Source of the DNA: Acidobacteriota bacterium
GTDB lineage: Bacteria > Acidobacteriota > UBA4820 > DSQY01
Direction: 5' to 3'
Assembly: GCA_021814085.1 (NCBI GenBank)
Contig: JAKAJA010000129.1
Coordinates: 1 to 5,788 of the forward strand
DNA: 5,788 nt
The notes below the pieces were generated by a model. The model did not search any database. It saw only the letters and a program-made list of their open reading frames with translations, and had not been told where the DNA came from. Positions within the stretch are counted from its first letter, which is position 1. Each line of letters opens with the position of its first letter. Below, one piece after another: positions 1-5,788 of this stretch. Made by a program: the position numbers and the translations under genes.

Positions 1-51
1 GCCGTAGAGGTGGACGTCCTTCAGGGTCGTCCGCTGGAAGTGGACCGTGGC
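1..51 (-). other. Coding-like in-frame continuation beyond the TAG of the alpha/beta hydrolase
   Basis: Directly after the hydrolase TAG, the same minus-strand frame reads ATVHFQRTTLKDVHLYG to the window edge with no stop. All 17 codons end in G or C, as expected for a real gene in this genome. The only other open minus-strand frame has mostly A/T third positions, and the remaining one hits TGA at about position 21. There is no ATG, GTG or TTG in the stretch, so a new gene starting here is unlikely. The simplest reading is that this is the remaining C-terminal part of the upstream hydrolase, separated from it by one nonsense codon. The stretch is short and the rest lies outside the window, so this is inference. 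Confidence 0.45.
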
Positions 52-1134
52 CTAGTCTCCCGGGTCGTCATCGGGGCCGGTGAACTCGAGGAAGTAGTCC
101 CCCACCTCCTGGCCGTAGTCGTCCACCACGCGCACCACCATCTGAAGGTACTGGTGGAAGAACCCCTCGTCCCCATCTCCCGCCCCCTGGAATACCTGGG
201 AGCGGAACGGGGCCTCGCGCCCCAAGCGCGCCGTGGTTTCAGAGTAGCCGGCCCACCGGGCCACGAGATCGCTGTAAGCCGCACCCGTGTCGCATGTCAG
301 CGCTTCCAGGAGGAGATCCCCGAGGGCGGGGAAGAAGCCCGCCGCCATGGGGATGTCCACCAACTCGGGATGGATGATGGACCCGTGGGTCCTGTCGGGG
401 AGTGTCACGAAGGCGAGGGGCGAACCTTGCCGGAGGGGCCAATCGGTGAGGGTGGGGGCCTGGTCCAGCGTGAAGTCGAGGGTCGCGCCGCGGGCGTTCA
501 GGTTGGCCGCCGCCACGCGCACCGTCCCGTCCCCGCCGTCCTCGTTCACGGCCTGGCGCAGGAGGTCCGTGTAGGGATGCGAACCCACGAGGACGAACGT
601 GGGGATTCCACCGGGGCCGTAGATGGGTCCCGACGGACCTCCCTCCTGCGTGAAGAGGTCCCGCTTGGCTAAGTCCCACTGGAAGGGCGAGGCGAGCTCG
701 AGTTGCTTGAGCATGCGCTTGCCCGTGTGAAACCAGTTGTCCCACCCCTTCACGAGCCGCCCCAGCATGCTCTGCCCTAGATGGGCCAGGGGCGAGCCGA
801 AGTTGGCGGGGGCGAGCATGACGAGGCGCTTGGCCGGACACGCGGAGACGTTCCCGGCGTAGTGGTCCGCGATCCACCGGCGCGCAACGAGCCCTCCCGT
901 GCTGTGCACGATGAGGGCGAATTCGGGAGCCACGACCCCCGAAGACATCTTGTCTCGGAGGACCGCCTCCATCCGCTTGGCCACGTCCTCCACCCCCACG
1001 TCGTCCTGCATGGAGATGTAATCGCCGAGCCACAGTGGAACGGCCTGGTAGCCCTTGGACGCGAGCCACCCGGCGAGGGGCTCGAAGGATTTGGAATCGT
1101 CGCTCCACCCGTGAAGGATCACCACCTGGCGCAT
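52..1134 (-). CDS. Alpha/beta hydrolase, lipase/esterase-like (possibly truncated by TAG)
   Basis: This 360-residue protein has an alpha/beta-hydrolase fold of the triacylglycerol-lipase/PGAP1-like type and probably cleaves carboxylic esters; the substrate is unknown. Visible signatures are an N-terminal beta strand leading to the oxyanion motif HGW (residues 8-10) and the nucleophile elbow HSTGG with Ser78 (the usual first Gly of GxSxG is Val-His here, as in many lipases of this type). The likely acid is Asp202 in GGDGTV and the likely base is His250 in RTHGS. No signal peptide is seen, so it is probably cytoplasmic. Residues about 325-355 (QMVVRVVDDYGQEVGDYF) look like the start of a C-terminal beta domain, and the protein stops abruptly after DDDPGD. 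The same frame stays coding-like beyond the stop, so the natural protein may be longer. The ATG start is supported by a strong Shine-Dalgarno. It lies 64 bases downstream of the large glycan gene on the same strand, so co-transcription is likely. Confidence 0.85.
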   Translation of the reverse strand: MRQVVILHGWSDDSKSFEPLAGWLASKGYQAVPLWLGDYISMQDDVGVEDVAKRMEAVLRDKMSSGVVAPEFALIVHSTGGLVARRWIADHYAGNVSACPAKRLVMLAPANFGSPLAHLGQSMLGRLVKGWDNWFHTGKRMLKQLELASPFQWDLAKRDLFTQEGGPSGPIYGPGGIPTFVLVGSHPYTDLLRQAVNEDGGDGTVRVAAANLNARGATLDFTLDQAPTLTDWPLRQGSPLAFVTLPDRTHGSIIHPELVDIPMAAGFFPALGDLLLEALTCDTGAAYSDLVARWAGYSETTARLGREAPFRSQVFQGAGDGDEGFFHQYLQMVVRVVDDYGQEVGDYFLEFTGPDDDPGD

Positions 1135-1138
1135 CGCG

Positions 1139-1147
1139 TCACCTCCC
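1139..1147 (-). promoter_or_regulatory. Strong ribosome binding site of the alpha/beta hydrolase
   Basis: The minus strand reads GGGAGGTGA, close to a full anti-16S match. GGAGG sits 7 bases before the ATG at 1134 and fixes that start. The remainder of the 64-base gap to the upstream gene (1148-1198) shows no convincing terminator, which fits read-through from the large gene. Confidence 0.75.
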
Positions 1148-1198
1148 GGCGGACGGTGAATTCAAGCAAGCTGCCTCCCCAAGGCTACGGCGGCGAAC

Positions 1199-4100
1199 TC
1201 AGCCCGAGACGGTGGCCTTGCGCTCGATCTTCCCCCATCCCACGTTGCGCCCCTTGACGGCCGCATACACCGACTTCATGGCCACGAAGTACATGAGCTG
1301 GCGGTAGATGAAACGCTGGAGGGGCAGCCAGAGGAGGAGGCTCCATTCCTCGTCCCGCTCCAGAACGAAGGCCAGGACCGACGCCGCAGCGTCCACGGCG
1401 AGGAAGATGGCATAGTAGTAAAGGACGTGGAGGAAATCGTGGCTCGAGTCGCTGGCCGGATGGAAGCGCTCCTGCACGACGGCGGAGATGAGGGAGGCCA
1501 CGACGAAGAGATCGAGCACCGGCGAGATGAGGGGGAAGAAAACCTGGAAGAGGAACACGTTGGGGAGGGCGAAGAGGCCCAGGGCCCCGTACCTAGGGTT
1601 GAAGGTGTCCCGGCGGTGCTTCCACGCCGCCTGGAGAGTCCCGTACATCCAGCGGAACCGCTGCCTCAGGAAGTCGCGGACCGTATCGGGGGCCTCCGTG
1701 TAGGCCACGGCGCAGTCCTCGTAGGCGACCTTGTAGCCCATCTCCAGGATGGTGAGGGTCAGGTCGGCGTCCTCGGCGAGAGTCGCCGCCGTGAACCCCC
1801 CCGCCTCGAGGATGAGGGACTTCCTCCAGGCGCCCACGGAGCCGGGCACGACGGTGATGCAGTTGAGGACGTCCATGGCGCGCCGGTCCATGTTCTGGCT
1901 CGTGATGTACTCCAGGGCCTGGTAACACGTGTGGAGGTTGATCCGGTTCCCCACCTTGGAGTTGCCCGCCACGGCCCCCACGTCGGGGTCGGAAAACCGC
2001 CGGGCGAGCTTGGCCAATGTCCCGGGGAGAAAGACGGTGTCCGCGTCCAGGGCTACCACGATATGGCCCTCCGCGTGCTCGATGCCGAAGTTGAGGGCCC
2101 TGGACTTTCCTTCGTTGGGCTTGGTGAAGAGGCGCACCTTGGGCTCCGAACCGAACTCCTCCGCCAGCCGAGTGTAGGTGGCGTCCTTCGATCCATCGTC
2201 CACGACGATGACTTCGAAGTCGGGATACTCCGATTCGAGGAGTGCTCGCACCGTCTGGCAGACGACCTTCTCCTCGTTGAAAGCGGGCACGACCACGCTC
2301 ACCTTGGGCGCGTAGTCGGAAGGGAAGGTCCTGCGATGGTCGAGCCAGCGCTGGACCACGGCGAGGAGGCCCACGAAGCAGAGCCGGGCGCAGCCCAGGA
2401 GGATGCCCAGCATGAACAGGGCATAGAGGAGGTTGAGTCCCCACCCCAGGAGGATGAAGACCGCGTCGTCCACGCCGATAAGGACCCGGTCCCCCTTGGG
2501 CACGGGGGGCATGACCTCGTCCCGGCTGAGCCCTATGAGCTCCGAAATGCCCACGAGCTTGAAGCCCCTCGCCCGGAGGGCCTCCACGATGAGGGGCACG
2601 GCCACCACGGTCTGAGAGCGCTGCCCTCCCCCGTCGTGCAGGAGGACGACATTGCCCACCCCGCGGACGGCCTTGTCCACCGTGTCTTCCACCACCGCCG
2701 CCGCCCCGGGCTGGACCCAGTCGCTGGGGTCGATGAGCATGCCGATGGTGTAGTAGCCCATGCCGCTCGTGATCACGAGAGGCCTCACCTCCTCGGGGGT
2801 CACGGGTTCCACGTCCTCGGCATAGGGCGGGCGGAAGAGGACGGAGCGCCGTCCGAGCCGGCTCTCGAAGAGGCGCTGGGTGGCGTTGAGCTGGAGGACG
2901 AGCTGGCGGTCCGAAATCAGGGCGATGTTGGGGTGGGAGAATGTGTGGTTCCCCACCTCGTTCCCCTCGGCCACAATGCGCTGTAGAAGGCCAGAGTACC
3001 GCTCTGCGTTGACGCCGAGGACGAAGAAAGTGCCGGGCGCGTTCACGCGCTTGAGCGCGTCGAGGATCTGCGGAGTGAACGTGGGATCGGGCCCGTCGTC
3101 GAAGGTGAGGGCGATCTTCTTCGGGCTGCTCCCCCAGCGTTCGATGACGTAAGGCGAGGGATAGCTCAGGAGGCGCTCCTCCACGATGAGCCCCCTGCTG
3201 TCGTCGAAGCGCAGCTCGCGCCTCCCGTCCTTGGGCGTGGCCGCCACTCGGAGCACCTCCCCCTTGCCCTCGTAGTCCAGGTCGTAGCCGTAGTGGAGGG
3301 TGGCGAGGGAGAGGGCCGACTCCTTGTCCAGCTTCTTGTGGCGCCCGAACACCGACCAGACGGAGGGGTCCTCCGACCCGAGGCGCCATAGGGCGAACCC
3401 CCTGGGCGCAAGGGGCAAGGTGTCCGCCATCTCGTTGTAAGTGCATACAGCGTTTAAAAACCACACGTGGTGCAGGGCGTCGTTTTCGTCGTAGTAGTCA
3501 TAAGTGGGGTTCAGAACGTTGGGGTCGAGAGCGATCTGGCCCTCCGACTCCTGTGCCGTCACGACGGCCTCCTGGAAGGAGAGCTCATTGGCGCCGTCCT
3601 TGCTTTTGTCCTTCCAGTCGTAGCCGTAGTTTCCCAGGGCCACGACCACCTTGTTCGCCCCCACATCCGCCATGCGCTCGCGGACGTTTCTCGCATACCA
3701 CTCCTGCGACGCCAGCGGCCCCGCCTCGCTCCCCGAGTAGTGCTCGTCGTAGGCCATGATCACGAGGTAGTCCGTGAAGCGGCCCAGGCGGGCGTAGGGC
3801 CACGCCGTGTCGTCCGCGGGAACGCTCTCGCCCACTTCCAGCCCCAGGGGATGGCACGCCGCATAGAGTTCTGACAAGAAGGTGACCAGGTCGTTCATCC
3901 GTGATTCTGGGAGGTTCTCGAAGTCCACGTTCACGCCCTGGAGGTTCTTCTCTTTGAGGAAGGTCACGATGGTGTCGATGACCCGCTTGCGGGCTTGCGG
4001 GTCCTTCAGCATCCCCGCCAGGCCCTTGGCATCCCAACCGTACTCGATGCCCCTGAAGTTGTTGATGAGCGCGATGACGGGCATGTGGGGCCGCAGAGGG

Positions 4101-4606
4101 CGGATGTACTGGAGGGTGCGGTCGATCTTGTCGGGCTCGTCGATGCCCACCATGCCGTCGGCGGATGCGAGGTGCAGCCACTCGCAGGTGACCTTATCGA
4201 GGGAGGCAAGGTTCGCCTTGAGTGAGGTGAAGCTCGTATCGTCCCAATTCACGTAGAAACCGGACATTTCTGGACCGCCAAGGCGCCCCGCGGGAGGAGC
4301 GCTAGGTTTTACGGCGGTTTTCTTCTGGTGTTCCGCGAGCTGTTTCTTCGCCCGCTGGAAGGCGCGCTCTCGCGGGCTGAGGGCCCAGGGCTGTCGGGGC
4401 GGCGGCAGGAGGTGGCCGGGGCCGAGCATGGGCCGAGGGGATTTGAGCCCGAGCCCGGGTAAGGCAGGGCTCACGAGGACGCTCGCGATGGCGATGCCGA
4501 AGGCCAGTGAGATGGCCGCGCCCAACGCCAGGGCGATGACCCGCACCCACCGCCAGCGGCGGTTCCTGGGGTCGTGGAAGATGGGCCTGGTGCTCGTGTC
4601 GCTCAT
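1199..4606 (-). CDS. Trifunctional membrane protein: GH18 hydrolase, CE4 polysaccharide deacetylase and processive GT2 synthase
   Basis: About 1,135 residues, numbered from the ATG at 4606. A positively charged N-terminus (RNRRWRW) leads into a membrane anchor at about 20-47 and a Pro-rich linker. A GH18 domain spans about 112-420: QGVNVDFE at 223-230 keeps Asp228 and the general acid Glu230, and MAYDEHYSG follows near 284. A CE4/NodB domain spans about 495-690 with every motif: TFDDGP (Asp503, Asp504), HTFSH (His554, His558), RPPY (592-595), DPSDW (626-630) and LLHDGG (His657). A hydrophobic segment at about 711-751 precedes a GT2 domain (about 767-991) with VVDDGS (803/804), DAD (854-856), AED (Asp946) and QRFRW (982-986), the signature of processive NodC/PgaC-like synthases. 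Several C-terminal helices follow (about 1004-1115). Predicted role: make, export, deacetylate and trim an N-acetylhexosamine polymer. In-frame GTG codons at 4618 and 4615 are alternative starts. I prefer the ATG because GGTGG precedes it at usable spacing, though that site is weak. The gene starts 16 bases after the upstream stop. Confidence 0.9.
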   Translation of the reverse strand: MSDTSTRPIFHDPRNRRWRWVRVIALALGAAISLAFGIAIASVLVSPALPGLGLKSPRPMLGPGHLLPPPRQPWALSPRERAFQRAKKQLAEHQKKTAVKPSAPPAGRLGGPEMSGFYVNWDDTSFTSLKANLASLDKVTCEWLHLASADGMVGIDEPDKIDRTLQYIRPLRPHMPVIALINNFRGIEYGWDAKGLAGMLKDPQARKRVIDTIVTFLKEKNLQGVNVDFENLPESRMNDLVTFLSELYAACHPLGLEVGESVPADDTAWPYARLGRFTDYLVIMAYDEHYSGSEAGPLASQEWYARNVRERMADVGANKVVVALGNYGYDWKDKSKDGANELSFQEAVVTAQESEGQIALDPNVLNPTYDYYDENDALHHVWFLNAVCTYNEMADTLPLAPRGFALWRLGSEDPSVWSVFGRHKKLDKESALSLATLHYGYDLDYEGKGEVLRVAATPKDGRRELRFDDSRGLIVEERLLSYPSPYVIERWGSSPKKIALTFDDGPDPTFTPQILDALKRVNAPGTFFVLGVNAERYSGLLQRIVAEGNEVGNHTFSHPNIALISDRQLVLQLNATQRLFESRLGRRSVLFRPPYAEDVEPVTPEEVRPLVITSGMGYYTIGMLIDPSDWVQPGAAAVVEDTVDKAVRGVGNVVLLHDGGGQRSQTVVAVPLIVEALRARGFKLVGISELIGLSRDEVMPPVPKGDRVLIGVDDAVFILLGWGLNLLYALFMLGILLGCARLCFVGLLAVVQRWLDHRRTFPSDYAPKVSVVVPAFNEEKVVCQTVRALLESEYPDFEVIVVDDGSKDATYTRLAEEFGSEPKVRLFTKPNEGKSRALNFGIEHAEGHIVVALDADTVFLPGTLAKLARRFSDPDVGAVAGNSKVGNRINLHTCYQALEYITSQNMDRRAMDVLNCITVVPGSVGAWRKSLILEAGGFTAATLAEDADLTLTILEMGYKVAYEDCAVAYTEAPDTVRDFLRQRFRWMYGTLQAAWKHRRDTFNPRYGALGLFALPNVFLFQVFFPLISPVLDLFVVASLISAVVQERFHPASDSSHDFLHVLYYYAIFLAVDAAASVLAFVLERDEEWSLLLWLPLQRFIYRQLMYFVAMKSVYAAVKGRNVGWGKIERKATVSG

Positions 4607-4622
4607 TCGCGGCACCACCGCT

Positions 4623-5216
4623 TCAGCCGGTAGGCTGGCCTTCCTTCATGAGGGTGGACATGGCCTTGAATTGGGGATGATTCTTGTCGCGCGCCCACTC
4701 GAAGGCCACCGATTCGTGATTCGTCATGACGGCCCCGGCCTGAGCCATGCGCTCCAGGGCGTGGCGCCGGTACTCCTCCCCCCGCCCGCTGACGCACTCC
4801 CAGCAGACAAAGACCTGGTGTTCCGATCGGAGGAGTTCGATGACCGTCTGCATGACACAGACGTGGGCCTCGATGCCCGCCACCACGATCTGGCGCTTCG
4901 CCTTCCCCAGCCCGGGGCGGGCCTCCTTGAGGAGGGCCTCGAACTGGGAATCTCCGCAGCAGCCGAAGGCCGTCTTCTCCATGGCGTTCTTGTGGGTCGT
5001 GAGGGCATCGTAGGCGGCGCGCACTTCGGGGTGCGTGGGGCCTATCCCTTTGGGGTACTGCTCGGTCATGACCACGGGGACCGAGAAGAGGTCGGCGAGT
5101 TTGAGCAGGCGCACGGTGGCGTCAATGACCAGCCGGGGGCGGACGACCATGTCCATGAGCCTGCCTTGGAGATCGATGACCGCGACGATGCTGCGGTTGG
5201 CGTCCAGGAGTTCCAT
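4623..5216 (-). CDS. Isochorismatase-family cysteine hydrolase (ISOC1/YcaC-like)
   Basis: This 197-residue single-domain protein belongs to the isochorismatase-like superfamily, whose members cleave amide, vinyl-ether or related bonds through a Cys-Asp-Lys triad. All three residues are visible: Asp15 in VIDLQ, Lys81 in EKTAFGCC and Cys120 in GIEAHVC; the latter also contains the family's conserved cis-peptide region. TEQYPKGIGPT (about 51-61) and FKAMSTLMK near the C-terminus match the ISOC1-type subgroup rather than true isochorismatases of siderophore synthesis, so EntB function should not be assumed and the substrate is unknown. No signal peptide is present, so it is probably cytoplasmic. 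The ATG is supported by AAAGGAG 6 bases upstream. It is the first gene of the leftward set and ends 16 bases before the ATG of the glycan enzyme, suggesting one mRNA. A metabolic link between the two is not evident. Confidence 0.9.
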   Translation of the reverse strand: MELLDANRSIVAVIDLQGRLMDMVVRPRLVIDATVRLLKLADLFSVPVVMTEQYPKGIGPTHPEVRAAYDALTTHKNAMEKTAFGCCGDSQFEALLKEARPGLGKAKRQIVVAGIEAHVCVMQTVIELLRSEHQVFVCWECVSGRGEEYRRHALERMAQAGAVMTNHESVAFEWARDKNHPQFKAMSTLMKEGQPTG

Positions 5217-5222
5217 TTGAGG

Positions 5223-5229
5223 CTCCTTT
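5223..5229 (-). promoter_or_regulatory. Ribosome binding site of the cysteine hydrolase
   Basis: The minus strand reads AAAGGAG, followed by 6 bases and the ATG at 5216. It is a good Shine-Dalgarno match that fixes the start. It lies almost exactly where transcription from the adjacent TATAAT box would begin. Confidence 0.7.
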
Positions 5230-5236
5230 CGATGGC

Positions 5237-5242
5237 ATTATA
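5237..5242 (-). promoter_or_regulatory. Perfect -10 box (TATAAT) for the leftward genes
   Basis: The minus strand carries an exact TATAAT in otherwise GC-rich DNA. Transcription would start near 5229-5230, giving a leader of only 13-14 bases that begins at the ribosome binding site. No good -35 element is found at 16-18 bases spacing; the sequence there (near 5259-5266) is CCGCCG-like. The promoter, if real, may therefore need an activator or an alternative element. It is placed to drive the cysteine hydrolase and probably the two genes after it. Confidence 0.5.
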
Positions 5243-5350
5243 GGACAACTCGTACCAGTCGGCGGCCGAAAACCCTCGCGGGAGCCTCATTTCGGGGGGC
5301 GGAATCCAGTGGCGATTCGGACCATCCTCCGGGCCCGCTTTCGGAAACCC

Positions 5351-5379
5351 TTGCAATTTCTAGATTTCCGTGAGATACT
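5351..5379 (+). promoter_or_regulatory. Candidate sigma70-type promoter for the DEAD-box helicase
   Basis: TTGCAA (5351-5356, 4 of 6 to the -35 consensus) and GATACT (5374-5379, 4 of 6 to the -10 consensus) are separated by exactly 17 bases, in one of the most AT-rich patches of the window. Transcription would begin near 5386 and give a leader of about 163 bases before the helicase ATG. The matches are partial, so this is a candidate only. Confidence 0.4.
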
Positions 5380-5506
5380 TCCCTCTTGCTTCTCCGGCGG
5401 CGGGCCACCTGGCCTCGGTTTCAAGCCCTCGGAGCCGAACGGCGGCCACCGGCAACCCCTCCGTTCCAAACCTTACAAACGCCGGAAAGTTCAACGCGGT
5501 AAGACG

Positions 5507-5523
5507 TCGGCCCAGCGGGCCGA
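5507..5523 (+). repeat. Perfect 7-bp inverted repeat (hairpin) in the helicase leader
   Basis: TCGGCCC, a 3-base loop AGC, then GGGCCGA form a perfect GC-rich hairpin that ends 25 bases before the helicase ATG. No T-run follows on the plus strand, so it does not look like an intrinsic terminator. It could be an RNA structure affecting translation of the helicase, or an operator-like palindrome. Confidence 0.5.
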
Positions 5524-5548
5524 GAACCCGCAGAAAGTGCAGCAACGA

Positions 5549-5788
5549 ATGTCTTTTTCCACCTTCGGACTGGACCCCAGGCTCCTCAAAGCGGTCGAGC
5601 GTCTCGGGTTCGAACACCCGACCCCCATCCAGAACCTCGCCATCCCTCCCCTCATGGAGGGGCGCGACGTGCTGGCCGCGGCGGCCACGGGGAGCGGCAA
5701 GACGGCCGCCTTCCTCCTGCCCATTCTCCACAGACTGCTGGACAAGCCACGCGGCGTCACGCGTGTTCTCGTCATGGCCCCCACCCGC
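5549..5788 (+). CDS. DEAD-box ATP-dependent RNA helicase, N-terminal 80 residues (cut by window edge)
   Basis: The visible part begins MSFSTFGL and contains the DEAD-box family's N-terminal signatures in order: an upstream aromatic (Phe6), the Q motif GFEHPTPIQ (20-28) that reads adenine, the Walker A/motif I AAATGSGKT (44-52) that binds ATP phosphates, and motif Ia APTR (77-80), where the window ends. This is the start of RecA-like domain 1 of a RhlE/DeaD-type helicase, which remodels RNA in ribosome assembly or RNA decay. The DEAD and SAT motifs and the C-terminal tail lie outside, so the subfamily cannot be set. The ATG at 5549 puts the Q motif at the usual distance from the N-terminus; an in-frame GTG at 5537 is possible. 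Neither start has a clear Shine-Dalgarno sequence. It is transcribed divergently from the glycan genes and is probably functionally separate from them. Confidence 0.92.
   Translation, partial: MSFSTFGLDPRLLKAVERLGFEHPTPIQNLAIPPLMEGRDVLAAAATGSGKTAAFLLPILHRLLDKPRGVTRVLVMAPTR

Larger units (their letters stand above)
5217..5548. other. Divergent intergenic region, 332 bases
   Basis: This stretch lies between the leftward cysteine hydrolase and the rightward helicase. It contains the leftward RBS and -10 box at its left end, a rightward promoter candidate near its middle and a GC-rich hairpin near the helicase start. The rightward helicase frame stays open upstream of its ATG across at least 5348-5548, but has no ATG between the promoter candidate and 5549, so I treat this as leader rather than coding sequence. 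No tRNA, small gene or recognisable riboswitch was seen. Confidence 0.6.

Noticed and set aside
10..1257. Plus-strand open frames (10-672, 287-574, 781-1257) opposite the alpha/beta hydrolase
   Set aside because: The minus strand encodes a hydrolase with visible Ser-Asp-His residues and a strong ribosome binding site. The plus frames show no motif and low-complexity composition.
1427..2986. 519-residue open frame on the plus strand, antisense to the glycan gene
   Set aside because: It lies opposite the GT2/CE4 coding sequence. Its composition (rich in His, Glu, Gly and Val, no recognisable motif) is typical of the antisense of a GC-rich gene, and the minus frame has all the catalytic motifs.
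1593..3464. 623-residue minus-strand open frame in the -1 frame of the glycan gene
   Set aside because: It is a GC-rich shadow full of Arg, Pro, Gly and His without domains. It matters only in relation to the possible slippery site.
4623..5216. Reading the cysteine hydrolase as a siderophore-pathway isochorismatase (EntB/DhbB)
   Set aside because: There is no aryl-carrier domain and no siderophore genes nearby, and TEQYPKGIGPT fits the ISOC1-like subgroup.
4428..5243. 271-residue plus-strand open frame across the cysteine hydrolase and the start of the glycan gene
   Set aside because: It is antisense to a protein with a complete Asp-Lys-Cys triad and has no recognisable features.
5507..5523. 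Hairpin as an intrinsic terminator
   Set aside because: No T-run follows on the plus strand, and for the minus strand no gene ends here.
5348..5548. Extending the helicase N-terminus upstream because the frame is open
   Set aside because: There is no ATG in the extension, a promoter candidate falls within it, and MSFSTFGL followed by the Q motif is the normal start for this family.
5360..5784. Minus-strand open frames (5360-5731, 5491-5784) opposite the helicase
   Set aside because: The plus strand has the Q motif and Walker A of a DEAD-box helicase; the minus frames are its antisense.

Overview
The window is GC-rich (roughly two-thirds G+C by eye) with strong G/C preference at third codon positions and Shine-Dalgarno ribosome binding sites, so it is bacterial chromosomal DNA. 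The fused envelope-polysaccharide enzyme suggests an environmental, probably Gram-negative lineage (Acidobacteriota or Myxococcota would fit). That placement is a guess from gene style, not from a marker gene. I see no mobile elements, RNA genes, CRISPR arrays or phage genes.

Layout. Three genes run leftward, probably as one transcription unit: an isochorismatase-family cysteine hydrolase (5216 to 4623), a giant membrane protein of about 1,135 residues (4606 to 1199), and an alpha/beta hydrolase of the lipase type (1134 to 52). A 332-base divergent intergenic region (5217-5548) separates them from a rightward DEAD-box RNA helicase (from 5549) that is cut off by the window edge. The divergent region holds a perfect TATAAT box just upstream of the leftward genes, a plausible sigma70-type promoter for the helicase with a leader of about 160 bases, and a 7-bp GC-rich hairpin shortly before the helicase start.

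The main item is the giant protein. It carries, in one chain, an N-terminal membrane anchor, a GH18 glycosidase domain of the YaaH/SleL style, a complete CE4 (NodB) polysaccharide deacetylase, a membrane segment, a complete processive GT2 synthase domain and C-terminal membrane helices. This reads as a one-gene machine that polymerises an N-acetylhexosamine glycan in the cytoplasm, passes it through the membrane, deacetylates it and trims it outside. It resembles PgaB+PgaC or NodC+NodB joined together, although the hydrolase is GH18-like and stands first. The cysteine hydrolase and the lipase have no obvious direct role in that pathway.

The second point of interest is the left edge. The lipase-like gene ends at a TAG, but the same frame continues to the edge with 17 of 17 codons ending in G or C and no start codon. 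This suggests an interrupted longer protein: a nonsense mutation, a sequencing error, or readthrough.
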